This document shows, piece by piece, positions 1-53,900 of a stretch of DNA of 64,000 nt. This DNA comes from Acanthochromis polyacanthus. Taxonomy: Eukaryota > Chordata > Actinopteri > Pomacentridae. Both the position numbers and the translations under genes were made by a program. The notes beneath the pieces are model-generated. The model was given only the letters and a program-made list of their open reading frames with translations. It searched no databases and was not told the DNA's origin. Within the stretch, counting starts at the first letter, position 1, and every line of letters begins with the position of its first letter. Location of the stretch: positions 18,944,984 to 19,008,983 of the forward strand of contig NC_067127.1 in the NCBI RefSeq assembly GCF_021347895.1. The letters run 5' to 3'.

Positions 1-393
1 ACACCGGTGCACTGGATGATGGTGCTGCATTTCATTTGTGTTGAAAAGTCCTATACAAATAAAGCCCGGCTGACTGATCGATAATTAATGTCACTGAGCT
101 TTGCTATTGATTCTATCTCGCATACTCCCTCCAGCTGCTGTAAGCCAAATTTGTTTTAATCTGCATGATAACATCTGTAAATAGACCCTACCCGGTACGT
201 GCTTTACTTGTGTTAGAGTAATATTTGTTTAAAATAAGCCAGCTGTCACAGGAGATTTATTAAATGCTTAAAATGCAAACCGATACTTGTTTGGCCAGTT
301 TTCAAATGTATCTTAGGTAGGAAAAAAAAAGGCTTAGGGCTGGATGTCGCAGACAGTTAGAAAGTAATTCATTTCTGCTTTTGGTCTTTTTAA
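1..393. other. No gene recognised
   Basis: AT-rich sequence with no convincing coding exon or repeat end. It lies beyond the predicted 3' end of sorbs1 and stops where the first piggyBac-like miniature element begins. Confidence 0.4.
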
Positions 394-653
394 CCCTCCC
401 GTTGTCCTCATTTACATCATTTACAGGCACCAGAAAATATTGTTTCCTTGTCTGAAAAAAAATTCCAAAAATTCCCCAAATTTCTGAAAATTTGCAAAAC
501 CTTCAGGAAGAAAATTGCAATAATTCCTAAAAAGTTTCCCTTAAAAGTTTATTCAAAAAAAAAATCCCCCAAATTTAGCAAGAAAATTCTTATAAATATT
601 TTCAAAAAATGAGAAAATCCTTCCATAAAAATCCTAAAAATATCTAAAGTGAT

Positions 654-729
<76 letters not shown>

Positions 730-986
730 TAAATTTTTAATATTTTCTTTAAGAACATTCACATAAAAATCAACCAAAATCCAGCGAAATTTGCTGGATT
801 TTGGTTGCTTTTTATGTGAATGTTCTTAAATAAACATTTTAAACGTTTCTTTTTTTCCCTAAAAAACGTTTAAAGATTTCCCAAAAATGTTGAAAATGTG
901 ATCATTAGTGTTTCACTGTGAAATATTTTTCTCGCATTTTCAAACTTTTAAACGGGTCAATTTTGATCTGCAGGACGACACGAAGG
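394..986 (+). mobile_element. piggyBac-like miniature inverted-repeat element, copy 1
   Basis: The element begins CCCTCCCGTTGTCCTCATTT directly after TTAA (390-393) and ends ...CAGGACGACACGAAGG directly before TTAA (987-990). A CCCT-type end with a duplicated TTAA target is the signature of piggyBac-superfamily insertions. It has no coding capacity, so it would be non-autonomous. Its centre holds a long hairpin (about 750-829) whose arms read TAAGAACATTCACATAAAAA and its complement. An (AT)35 run has expanded inside it at 657-726, making it longer than its two relatives at 4586-5113 and 8818-9321. Superfamily assignment rests on ends and target site only. Confidence 0.7.
657..726. repeat. (AT)35 microsatellite
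   Basis: A pure alternating AT run of about 70 bp inside the piggyBac-like element. The other two copies carry only a short AT stretch at the equivalent place, so the run expanded after insertion. Confidence 0.95.
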
Positions 987-1637
987 TTAAGCAGTTTGTT
1001 GAGAATAAGAATAAGAAATAAAGGACTAGACAAAGAATTTTTATTGAGAGTAACACTTTCAAAGGGTTACAGGCAGATTATTACATTATTAATCAAATTG
1101 TTTTATCATCAATACATTTGAAAACACAGTAAAAAAAAAAAAACACAACTCAAGCAATGAATGGTATGTGATGAGCGCATAGTGAAAAGAGAGCGGAGTT
1201 GCGCCTCTTCTGTTTTCCTGCTCTCTGATGGGCTGATGGCCTGCCTTACGTCACCGTGTTATGTGCAAACTTACCATTTATGGTCGATTCAAATCCCAGG
1301 ATGTGGAATGTGCCGCTCCCAAAACCTGAATTCCTGTCAGAGGATTCCTGCTGAAAGTGGAGAGAGAGAAGGGACCCAGACAGAGGGCCTGAATGAAACC
1401 CGTCCTTTCTTGTGCATCCTTAAAAAGCCCCTCAGCGCTGCCCGAAAGGTCTGAGAGGCTGTTTGTTTTAAAGAGAAGCCCTTACAATGTGTATCATTTC
1501 AAGTAGAGAGACTGCTGATGCTGTAAAAACACATCTGTCAGCATCATCGCCTTAATGGGATTTAAAGCGTCCAACACAGATAAACGTGATGTTGCTGAGC
1601 AGGAATCTGAGCAGCAGCCACAATTATTTATGTAGAC
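987..1637. other. Intergenic, no gene recognised
   Basis: Several short open frames occur (for example about 918-1121 and 1161-1454), but none shows a recognisable domain or is framed by splice sites. The region sits between two mobile elements. Confidence 0.4.
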
Positions 1638-3116
1638 CTGAGGTGTCAGACTCATTTTGGTTCAGGGGTGCATACATCCCAAATGGATCTCAAGTAAAAT
1701 CACAGCATAATAACTAATAAATAACAACAATTCGAAATGTTTCCTTTGTTTTAGTGCAAAAAAGTACATTCTGAAAATATTCACATTTAAGGAATTATCT
1801 TTTTACAAAAAAATATGAACAACCTGAAATTTCTTAAGAAAAATAAATTCAGTTTTAACAAGACTATGCCTCAGTTTATCATTTACACATTACAACTTAC
1901 AGATCACAGAGTGTCTACAAAGGAACAAAACATTTAGTCAGAGGCACCTGGAACTGAATGATATAGTATTTTCCTTTAAATAAGGCAAAACAAAAACAAA
2001 ACAAGACAAAATACTCCAAAAATGAGACACAAAATGACAAAAGCAAGAAACAAAATGACAAAAAAGAGACAAAAAATTAGACAAAAAAGTTCCAAAGCAA
2101 CAAAAAATGGACAAATGAGACAAATAATGACAAAAGTGTGAAACAAAATGACAAAAATGATACAGACAATAAGAAATCAAAATACAACATTACAAAAAAT
2201 GAGACAAAAAAAAACGCAAGCAAGACCTAAAGGAAACAAAACGACAAAAACAAAAACAAAGCAACAAATATGTGAGATAAATGATCAAAGTCTGACCAAA
2301 AAAGACAAAAAAAACAACAAAAACAACACAAAATATTACAAAAATGAGACAAAACCACAAAATGAGAAACAAAGCAACAAAAATGTGAGATAAATGATCA
2401 AAGTGAGATCAAAAAAGACAAAAAAAACCCAATGAAAACAAGACAAAATGTTACAAAAATGAGACAAAAAACGCAAGCAAGACCAAAAGGAAACAAAACC
2501 ACAAAAAACGAGAAACAAAGCAACAAAAATGTGAGATAAATGATAAAAGCCAGACCAAAAATGACAAAAAAACAACAAAACAAGACAAAATATTACAAAA
2601 ATGAGACACAAAATGAGAAAAAGAGACAAAAATTAGACAAAAAGCTGCAAAGCGACAAAAAAAATGGACAAACGAGACAAACAATGACAAAAGTGTGAAA
2701 CAAAAAAAAACAAAAACGATACAGAAAACGAGTAAAGCAAAGCAGAACATGAAAAAATGAGACAAAAAACACAAGCAAGACCAAAAGGAAACACAAAACA
2801 AGAAACAAAATGACAAAAATGTGAGTACAACGATAGAAGTCAGACCAAAAAAAACAAAAAAACCCAACAAAAACAAGACAAAATGTTACAAAAATGAGAC
2901 ACTCAAACTAAACTCAACTATAGAACAATGAACAATCGAGTATTTTACTTTATGATCAAAACAACTTGACATGTTCTAGGAATCATTTAAAATTTCTAGT
3001 TCTTTAAGTTTACAATCTGCAGTTAATGTCGTTTCTGTAATTATTAAACACTCAGAGAGCCGGATTGGATCCTCTGGAGGGCTGGTTTTGGCCCACAGAC
3101 CGCATGTTTGACACCC
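1638..3116 (+). mobile_element. Non-autonomous hAT-like element containing a minisatellite
   Basis: The left end reads GAGGTGTCAGACTCATTTTG and the right end GACCGCATGTTTGACACCCC. Read from the opposite strand, the right end gives GGGGTGTCAAACATGCGGTC, so both ends match the CAGGGGTGTCAAACTCA-type terminus common to vertebrate hAT elements. The adjoining 300 bp on the left and 230 bp on the right are unique A/T-rich sequence. The middle is almost entirely a degenerate minisatellite (1983-2900). No transposase is present. An 8-bp target duplication cannot be confirmed; the flanks ATGTAGAC and ATCTATAG are at best degenerate. Confidence 0.6.
1983..2900. repeat. Degenerate ACAAAATGAGACAAAAA-type minisatellite
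   Basis: About 900 bp built from variants of ACAAAATGACAAAAATGAGA with interspersed AACAAAGCAACAAAAATGTG and CAAGACCAAAAGGAAACA blocks. Higher-order units of roughly 180-280 bp recur, for example the GCAAGACCTAAAGGAAACAA-type block near 2218, 2475 and 2773. The strand is nearly free of T-rich runs, which produces many spurious low-complexity open frames on the opposite strand. Confidence 0.85.
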
Positions 3117-3359
3117 CATCTATAGAATGAGATAAGACAACTTTTTTAAAATTTAACTATTTTACCATCTTCACTTGGCTATATTGTAAATGAGACCCCC
3201 TTAGCTCACAGTATTGAGTTTAAAGAGATGCTAAAGAAATGAATTGTAGCATTAACTTGTATAACCGTCCATTGTGGTGCTTGTAGCTTGTTTGGTGCCC
3301 TGAAGAAAATCCTCTTTCAGCCCCACAAAGAGACAAAACCAACTACATATTCCCAGTAT

Positions 3360-3695
3360 ACGGTGACCTGGTGTACAGTGGTCAGAAATGTCGCCTCACA
3401 GATCAAACATCCTGGGAATTTACAGGTCATCCGGGGCCTCTCTGTGTGCAGTCTGCATATTTTCCTTGTGCCTGCCGGGCTTTTCTGGTAGATTATGTGG
3501 TGATTCTAAATTGTCTGGAATTGTGAGTGGGCTTGATTGTTTGTCTGTCTGTGTTGACCCTGGAATAGACCGGTGACCTCTTCTGTCCAGGGCGTACTCT
3601 GCTTTTTGCCCTGTGCCAGCTGCAACAGGCTCCACTGTCCCATGATCCTCTGCTGGATAAGGAGGGTGCAGCTAATGGATGGATGGCTGGTAGCA
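3360..3695 (+). mobile_element. tRNA-derived fish SINE, copy 1
   Basis: The segment reads ...TGTCGCCTCACAGATCAAAC... then TCTGTGTGCAGTCTGCATAT, GTGATTCTAAATTGTCTGGA, GACCGGTGACCTCTTCTGTC and a TGGATGGATGG tail. These are successive blocks of the abundant fish SINE whose 5' part is tRNA-like (a GGTTAGCA-type A box followed by a B box). The copy is diverged. It does not encode protein. Confidence 0.65.
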
Positions 3696-4324
3696 TTCTG
3701 CAGTGTGACTGACTGCATCGGACTGTACAAAGTTAGAGGTGCGGCTTTTAATAGATTCCCCAGCTCCGTCTAAAATTGGCCTTCCTGTGGAAAGACCTGA
3801 GGTGACATCAAGCTAAGCGGCCCCTGCTGACATCATACTTCTGAGCTGTCGACCTTACGGACTAGAATGAGGGCGTCCTTTTTGCCCAGGTTAACTGACC
3901 TGTGCAGTGATACGATACTGAGGTGATGCGCAATACATGTGTGATATAATATGTGCAAATGTCAGCATTCTGAATTGTTTTTTTTTTATGTGGGAGAACT
4001 GTGCCAGCAAGATGCCACCCTGGCTGGCAGCACTCAGACTAAACAATGTGCTACATAAAATAAAAGGATAATCAGATAACAAACTGACAGCTGAGTGGCA
4101 AACGGCCCCACCTTTGGCTCCACTTCACAGCCTTTAAAAACCATTAACATGCAAAGTTTGCACATCATGTTGCCACCAGAGTCTTCTCTATTCAGGAGCT
4201 GAGACGAGGAGATGATGATCGGGAGCTAAATCTTAACCACAATGCAATAAAAAATATCAACAACAAAAAGAAACAGCTGTTACACATTTTGAAAAAATCC
4301 ATTCAGGCTGACACTGATTAAAAA
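3696..4324. other. Intergenic, no gene recognised
   Basis: No exon, RNA gene or repeat end could be supported between the two SINE copies. Confidence 0.4.
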
Positions 4325-4580
4325 AATGGGGTCTGCACAGTGGATCGGTGGTTAGCACTTCTACTAGAAAGCTAGAAGATTGCAGGCAGAAGATTTCCGG
4401 TTTGTGTGCCAGTCTGGGCCTGGGATATTTCTGCATGGAGTTTTCATGTTCTCCCTGTTCTCTCCAAGTTTTCTGACTTCTTCTCACAGTCCAAAAACAT
4501 GCTGAGGTTAATTGGTGATTCTAAATTATCCATAGGTGTAAATGTGAATGAGGATTAAGTGGTGTGTAGATAATGGATGA
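4325..4580 (+). mobile_element. tRNA-derived fish SINE, copy 2
   Basis: Contains GGTCTGCACAGTGGATCGGT, GGTTAGCACTTC, a TTTCTGCATGGAGTTTTCAT block, CTCACAGTCCAAAAACATGC and TAATTGGTGATTCTAAATTA, in the family's usual order, and ends with ATGGATGA. A piggyBac-like element starts a few bases after this tail, so the tail probably served as its target. Confidence 0.7.
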
Positions 4581-4585
4581 AATAA

Positions 4586-5113
4586 CCCTCCTGTTGTCGT
4601 CATTTACGGGCACCAAAAAATATTGTTTCCTTGTCTGAAAAAATCCCAAAGTTCAGCAAAAAAATCCCCCAAATTTCTAAAAATGTGCAAAACCTTCAGT
4701 AAGAAAAATTCCAATAATTCCTTAAAGGTGTTGCTTGAAAGTTTTAATTTAAACAATCCCGCATATTTGGCAAGAAAATTCTTGTAAATATTTTCAAAAA
4801 AATTAGTAAAAATCTTCTAAAAAATCCTAAAAATATCTAAAGTGATTACATAAATATCAGTAAAACTTCTGATATTTTCTTTAAGAACATTCACATAAAA
4901 ATCAACCAAAATCCTGCTGGATTTTGGTTGATTTTTTTGTGAATGTTCTTAAACATTTTTAACGTTTCTTTTTTTCCACCAAAAAATGTTCAAAGATTTC
5001 CCAAAAATGTTGAAAATGTGGACATCAGAAGTTTCACTGTGAAAATATACCCCCCCACACACATTTTCAAATGTTAAAACAGGTTAATTTTGACCTGCAG
5101 GACGACACGAGGG
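4586..5113 (+). mobile_element. piggyBac-like miniature inverted-repeat element, copy 2
   Basis: Starts CCCTCCTGTTGTCGTCATTT and ends GACCTGCAGGACGACACGAG plus GG. The flanks are ATAA and TTTA, decayed forms of TTAA. The internal hairpin is especially clean: TAAGAACATTCACATAAAAA near 4883 pairs with TTTTTTGTGAATGTTCTTAA near 4931. Colinear with copy 1 apart from the AT expansion, and the most intact of the three copies. Confidence 0.7.
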
Positions 5114-5397
5114 TTTAAAAAAATGTTTGTTCTATTATATGACAGTCTGCATTTAGCAGCAGTTTGCCATGCAGACAGAAACATTAATGAGATCTCACTT
5201 TGTGTGCCACCTCAGTGTGAGTAATGTTCTCAGCCTGTCCACCCCTATAAAAACCGTCTGGCTCCATCACTGAGTGCTAAAATCACAGATGACTAATGTA
5301 CCAACATATGCTTAAATGCAGCAAAACCTTTACCGCTGCTATCATCCAGGTCTTCACTAGAAATCAAAACAGCTAACACACCGAATGGTTTAAATGG

Positions 5398-5450
5398 TTT
5401 ATTAAATATTGCATAATACCGAAGTCACAGCAGTGTATAGTATCTTTATT
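5398..5450 (-). terminator. Candidate polyadenylation signals for sorbs1
   Basis: Two minus-strand AATAAA hexamers lie 47 bp apart (5445-5450 and 5398-5403). They are the most distal such signals before the repeat-rich block. No transcript evidence is available. Confidence 0.3.
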
Positions 5451-8400
5451 TTAATATTGTCAATGTAACAGCACTGCAAATTGAAGCAAACAAACCAAAC
5501 CTGCTGCAGGTTGTGCGTCTTATCAAACCAGTCCATTCTTATGATTATTAATCATTATGCTGAAGCATCGTGTCACACTTTTAGGTACTTGTACAGAAAC
5601 AGACAAGTTCTTAGTAAATGTTCTCCCAACGTGGAGACTAGGGCTAATGGGAAAGCCGTGGTTACGGTAAATATGTCATGGATACATTTCAGTGACAAAA
5701 AAAAAATGCGATGAAAATGAGGCACAGTTTTGTATCTAACATAAGGCATTATGATTCTCACAAATGGCAGCGTAATGTTCAAACGCGTCAAACTTTCTGT
5801 GCTCAGTAACGCTCCACTCTGTGCCAAAAATCCTTCAGGCAAATAAACCGCCGCGAGGGACGGAGAGCTCGACGTGACACCCTCATTGCTCGCAGTGTAA
5901 TTTTTATTTTACATATTTACAATCCTTCTTGTGCCGTACTACTTCTTTTTTTTTATAGCATATTATGTGTACACTGCCTGCACCACATTCATATATTCAT
6001 ACATTCATACATCCTGTGATGTTTCATGGAGCACAGAAACAGGACTTGCTCTGTGTTTCAATGACTGATTGACTATATCTTCTGTTGGAGACAGAAAACC
6101 CGTCTCCCTTTGTTCCGTCATGGAAGAGAAGCTATTTTAACAAGGCTGCAGGTCAACAGACTCCCAACCAGTCGACACATTCATGAGGAGCTGCAGTTAC
6201 AGAGGAACAAAAATGTTTAGCCAGCAGTGGAGGGAAAAAAAACACACAACATGCTTCTGTGGTGGAACAAAATACGTGAACGTTATATCAGTGCTATACA
6301 GGCAAACCCACAATGCAGTATATTATATTACGTGTTTTATCTTGCTGAGAAAATATTCCCCTGCTGATGTTGGCAAAATAGTCAGTGGTGATCTGAACAG
6401 GAAGAAGAAACCTATCAGTAAATGTCAGTGGATGAAACACCGATTGTACTGAATTTGGTTCAATTAATTCCTCAGTTATAAACTTCATATATGTGGTGCA
6501 TTTCAGGTCAATGTTTATCATCACTGCACCACTGTAGTGTTTGCAAAAACAAAGACACAGTCAGCATACACTTCTAGATCTAGGAGTCTGACTGTCTTGT
6601 ATTCCTATAATTCACATTATGTTTCAGATTCGATGTATTCAGGTAATCACAAAGAGCTAAACGAAAAGACAGGACCACTGATCGTCTGGCAACAGCATGT
6701 CGGAATTGTATCGGCAGGGAAATGATGATCATGTTTGCACGCAGCTTCTTGGAGCTTCAAAGCAACTTACTTGAAAACACTTTTCTTAGCAATTGCTTCA
6801 CAAACTACACCCATCCGCTGCGCTGCACAGGTCACAACAAGCGCTGAGAATTACTTGCAGGTACTATTTGACAGCTCTGTCAAGGACTGATGAGCAAAGT
6901 GCAGAGACTGATGACAACAAGGAATTTGATGGGAGGGGAAAAAAGCAAGCCAAGAAAAACAATAGCTATCATCTTTCTTTGTGTGCGTGTAGAAGATGCA
7001 CTGTGATGTGTGGGGTCTGTTACAGGATCCGGTGGTGTTGGAGATGAGGGAGCTCTGTACTCGGCTCTGATGCTTTGATAGCAGAATTGAAAGTAACCTC
7101 CCATCAGGGTGCTACTGAAGTTCAAAGAGCAGCATTAACCCTGTCATTACTTCTAAAGGTGCAGATACCGAGGTGGTGGCTGATAGTGTTTCATGCTCCA
7201 ATCTGGTTTTGTGGTGCATGCTGTACTGATGCTGACCTTATAGTCATTACATATGAAAATGTGTAGACTCTTAATGTTTTCTGTAGGCATTTACATGTAC
7301 ATTTACAGTCTTGTCAGTAAGGGCATGGTTAAAGTCTCAATACGCTTTTAAAAAATCATCATGATAATATTCTAAGACACCTCGTCGGCTTTCACTTCAA
7401 ACATCAAATAGCTTTTGGTCATCGCTGATTAGTCTGCTATTATCATGTTAGGTGGGATCTTCCTAAATGAGCAGATAGGAAGTTAAGTGCTACCACGCCT
7501 GTCCAACGGTTGGACTGAAGCCAGGCGTCTACCACCAGCTACCTTACAGGCATCAGCAAACACAGTTTACTTCTGTTTCGACTTGGAGGTATAAAAGGAC
7601 ACATACGTTGGTTCTGAAAATACAGGGCGTGTCCACACAGTTTCGCTTCACTTTTTTTTGAGACATGCAACACAGTCCATGTGGTAACTGAGGAAAAGAG
7701 AAGCTAACAGCACACAGCAACACTTTAGTGTTTCGAGTCATGCGCAGGACCGTGTTAATAACTTCTGTATGAGAACCTTTGGATAGAAAATAAAGGCAAC
7801 ACTGAACTGGTATCTAAAGCATCTGGGCTACACTGAGTTCTGAATTCAATACTGATTTAATAACCATTCAGAAAATCCAAAAGAAAGCAACACAGGCATG
7901 TCAGATCAGCTTCTAAAGGCGCTTCATACACAGGGCTTCATGTATCTAAACTCAAAAGAACACTGATTTTTAACAGTGTTCTTTCTAAACTGACAGACGT
8001 CTGTTTGACAGCATCAGAGAATGACATTTAATTTCACGTCTGCATTGTCAGTCAATCCAAACACTTAAAGTTTAATTTAGACAAAAAAAAAAAAAAATCA
8101 AAGGGATTTCAGAAAATGTTTGAGATGCACAGTCTGCATCACCCTTTGCCAATCACGTGTAACACCTCTGCTCCTGAAAGGTAGCTCATGACAAACAGCT
8201 CAACACGCATAAATACATTCTGACTCCTTCAAGGTCCACTTCGGGTAATAAGATCCATGCTTTGATCCACACACTGCTCTGCTGCCGGCCTCTACGCTGA
8301 GGTGCTACGTAAACACTTGGAGAATTACATGGAGGAAATGGAAGCTACTATTTGTACAACAAAAGCTAATTTGTGGAAGGCTTTCACGGAGAGATTCCTC

Positions 8401-8652
8401 GTGTGGAGATGGATGAATTCTGTGAAGAAGTGTGTAACATGTGACCAAGGTGTGCACCGTACGGAGGTTTGGCCAGTGAGCTGTCCCCGTCTTCGCCTCT
8501 TGCAGTTTGACATACCTCAGGCTGAACGGATCACTTTCCCAGACAAAATACATTCGCCTGGCTAAAGGACTATTCTAACCAACAGCCATGCGCGATAGTA
8601 ATGACTTCCCAAGCTTGACAGGCAACCATGTGTTACAGCCAGATATGATATT
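5398..8652 (-). other. Probable 3' untranslated region of sorbs1
   Basis: The sequence downstream of the sorbs1 stop codon contains no recognised repeat or other gene for about 3 kb, in contrast to the repeat-rich DNA beyond it. Candidate minus-strand AATAAA signals lie at 5445-5450, 5398-5403 and, closer in, 5903-5908. A long 3' UTR is usual for SORBS genes. The boundary is a guess and a shorter UTR is possible. Confidence 0.35.
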
Positions 8653-51092
<42,440 letters not shown>

Positions 51093-51107
51093 CCTCCCTA
51101 TGGTGCT

Positions 51108-53541
51108 CTACAGGATAAAGTGGATATAGCTAATAGATGGATACTGACATTTAATTTCATTCATAAAGTGAAGCACACTTAGTGGTAAAGGGTTTACACT
51201 GCAGGTTGGTTGGACTGAAAATGCTTGAATCCCTTTCACTCTTCACTGAACACCTTTGTACAGATTGCAAAAAAAATAAAAGAAAAATTCCTTTTACCTC
51301 CTGCACTGCCTGTAGACACCAAGGTCCTATCACACTTTAACTTGTTTTATGGCACTTATCCAGGTTGTTTTCTCCTGACTAGATCCTTGCCTGTGTTGCA
51401 TCTACTCTCAGATGTATGTCATTTTGGATAAAAACATCTGCTAAATGAAATTGTAGAACCGTAGATGAACTCTTTCTACAAATTTTTGGTGCCATTTTAG
51501 CTCAAAACCACGTATATATGTGTATAATATTTCAACTAGAGCTTTGTTATTGTCATCGTAAGTCTACATTTGTTCGGTGAACCAGTTGTTCATGTCACAT
51601 GCTGTTCATTATGTGTCTTCGGGACGAACCTGTTTGCCAGACTAGAACATATAGTTTAACATGCAGGCCCATGTGTCAACAGCTGCAGGTAATACACGCA
51701 CAGTTACTACCGTGCAGTTACACAACATAGCTGCTCAGTTACTCATACTCACAGAGATGCCACTGGAATAAGAAGTGGAAAATCAGAAACTGTGCTAAAA
51801 CACAGTATTGATAAGGCAACATATCACTTCCACTTGCAATACGTTATTGATACACTGGCAGAAAATAGGGAGATTTTCATTAAACCGTTGCACTAAATAG
51901 AATCCCATGACTAATTTGCCAGACTCAAGACTTCATGGCTAGTCATGGAGCTGCTTATCAAACAACTGTGGGAAAAATAAATAGAAGTTCACTAACCCGC
52001 AGAAGAAGCTCAAAGAGGAAATGGTACACAATGGGAAAAGCACATTAGTGAGCTAAACAAATAAACTTCCACATGATTGAAATTAAACAATAATGATATT
52101 ACACGGCAACACTCGCTTAGTTTCCATATGTCTTTGAGGCAAATTTAAAGCAAACTTTGAAAGTGTCGCAAAAAAATGAAAATGAGAACATGTGAATTAG
52201 GCTTATTTCATTTAACTGCTGTGGAACGAATAAACTAGACGGTGCAGTGCCATCAGACACTTGTGGTAAAAGCCACTTTATGCATGGCAGTAACAGTACA
52301 AGATGCTGGAAACAAAATCATTTGTTTGCACTGGCTAAAAAGCCTTAAGAAGAAGAAGAAGAAAAACAAACAAAATGTGACAAGAGAAAAATGTCTTCAA
52401 AAAGTGCTGTAACTTGGGAAAGGTGCAATTATTCTCTCATGTTAGCTGGTACTGGCCATGTTTCATGCCATCTGGAAGCAAGACAATGACAAACACCTGA
52501 TCTGTCAAGTAGTTAAATGTTTGCTACATCAGAACTTATTCAATGAAATGTATACTCATCTACTAATATGAGCGTTATCGCGTTTTTAAAAGTCAAAAAC
52601 CAACTCAGCCACTGTAAAAATGCTAAATTGGGTAGTTTTTCCTCAAATTTTGCTGTTTGCTTTAACATAATGCAGTGAATAAACACATAAAATCTGGAAT
52701 TCTCCTTCAGTTACACACATATTGTGATGTATCATAGAAGATTGGCAGAACCTCTGTATCAAGGTATCATTGTTATCATGCTGTGAGCTACTCTGTGATT
52801 CCCTCCCCTATAAAACATCCCCTCAAATCAGCCTCCCATCAAAAATGCCACCCAATCAAACATGGTAAAGGCTAGTCTGACACTTTGCAATAGAGAGCCA
52901 CTGTTAGGTAAAGTGTTCCTGACACCTCCATGCCGCATAATATGCATTCCATTAAGTGCATGGTCCTGATGTCACTGTGTGAATGTGTAGTAGGCTGTAG
53001 TCTGACTCACAATGACTCACAATGACGACCGCTCATAGTAAACCTCACAGCTGCTGCAACTTAAAGAAACACCCGCACCACAAAAGGATGGATTAGTGTT
53101 CATAAAATTAACCTCGGTATCATTACACAGCACTGTGATGAATGTGGAAGCCTTGCACTCTCTGATTAAGATTGTGTGTTTCCTCCTGGGCATTGAGCCT
53201 CAGAGTGCGGCACCCATGGCGGGTCGCATTTCCCCTGTATGGATCACAGTGTACTGCAGCAACTGTCCCACAGCAGAGCGCCTTTCTGCTGAGGTGCAAA
53301 ATCAAACCACACCTGGCTCACAGAAGCACTTACATTTACCAAACTCTGCTGAATTGGCATTAAAGAACTGACTGGTTCATACGAAAAAGCATTGTTTTTG
53401 CACCATATGATAATAAACTGCCTGGTAACGGTGCTCAGGCAAAATAAGAAGAAAAAGAAAGAAAGATGGCTATATAAGTAAGAAAATCTAAAAAGCAAAA
53501 CTAAACGCACTCATGCATGATGCTCTAGCAGCAGCTCTCAC
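51108..53541 (-). other. Intron 1
   Basis: A 2.4-kb intron. 51320-51458 contains a SINE-like tail. The remainder is AT-rich and unremarkable. Confidence 0.4.
51320..51458 (+). repeat. Diverged SINE-like tail
   Basis: TGTATGTCATTTTGGATAAA followed by AACATCTGCTAAATGAAAT resembles the common fish tail TGTCGCTTTGGATAAAAGCG-TCTGCTAAATGAA. Only the 3' part is recognisable. Confidence 0.45.
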
Positions 53542-53735
53542 CTCTGGGTGTTGGAGATCCAGTGTTGTGCTCGCTGCTGCAGACACACTTGACTGAGCTC
53601 CGCTGCTCAGCGTCCTGTCAGCGCCTCACTCACCGGCTCCGGCTGCGTCAACACCGCGGCAAACACACCCGCCGGCACCGGGGGGCTGTCCTTCACTGTA
53701 ACAGCCCGGACTCAGACACTCCACACTAAAGTGAA
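53542..53735 (-). other. sorbs1 exon 1 (5' untranslated), GC-rich
   Basis: GC-rich, CpG-containing sequence in an AT-rich neighbourhood, with a strong minus-strand donor (CCAGAG then GTGAGA) ending at 53542. A second strong donor (GAGCCG then GTGAGT) ends at 53634, so two exon 1 forms differing by 92 bp are possible. No minus-strand ATG occurs in it, consistent with a non-coding leader. The upstream limit is arbitrary. Confidence 0.55.
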
Positions 53736-53900
53736 ACAAATGTAGGAGCTGTAGATACATTAATTGTATAACAAAGCAGTTCATACAGTTAAAAAAAAAG
53801 CACATTAATACGTTTCTGAATACGGCTTTAGCTGAATTAGCCAACATAAATTAAGGCTAGCATTAGCGAAGCAACTTTTACCCGAGCATTATTAGCATTC
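53640..53900 (-). promoter_or_regulatory. Probable sorbs1 promoter region
   Basis: Inferred from position just upstream of, and overlapping, the GC-rich leader exon. No TATA box at a convincing distance. The start site is unknown. Confidence 0.3.

Noticed and set aside
1938..2876. Long Phe/Cys/Leu-rich open frames on the minus strand
   Set aside because: They are translations of the T-rich strand of the minisatellite; composition is dictated by the repeat and there is no start context or splice support.
1983..2900. CRISPR-like array
   Set aside because: The units are degenerate, tandem and have no unique spacers; this is a eukaryotic minisatellite.
51225..51431. 68-codon plus-strand open frame
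   Set aside because: It overlaps a diverged SINE-like tail and is not a gene.
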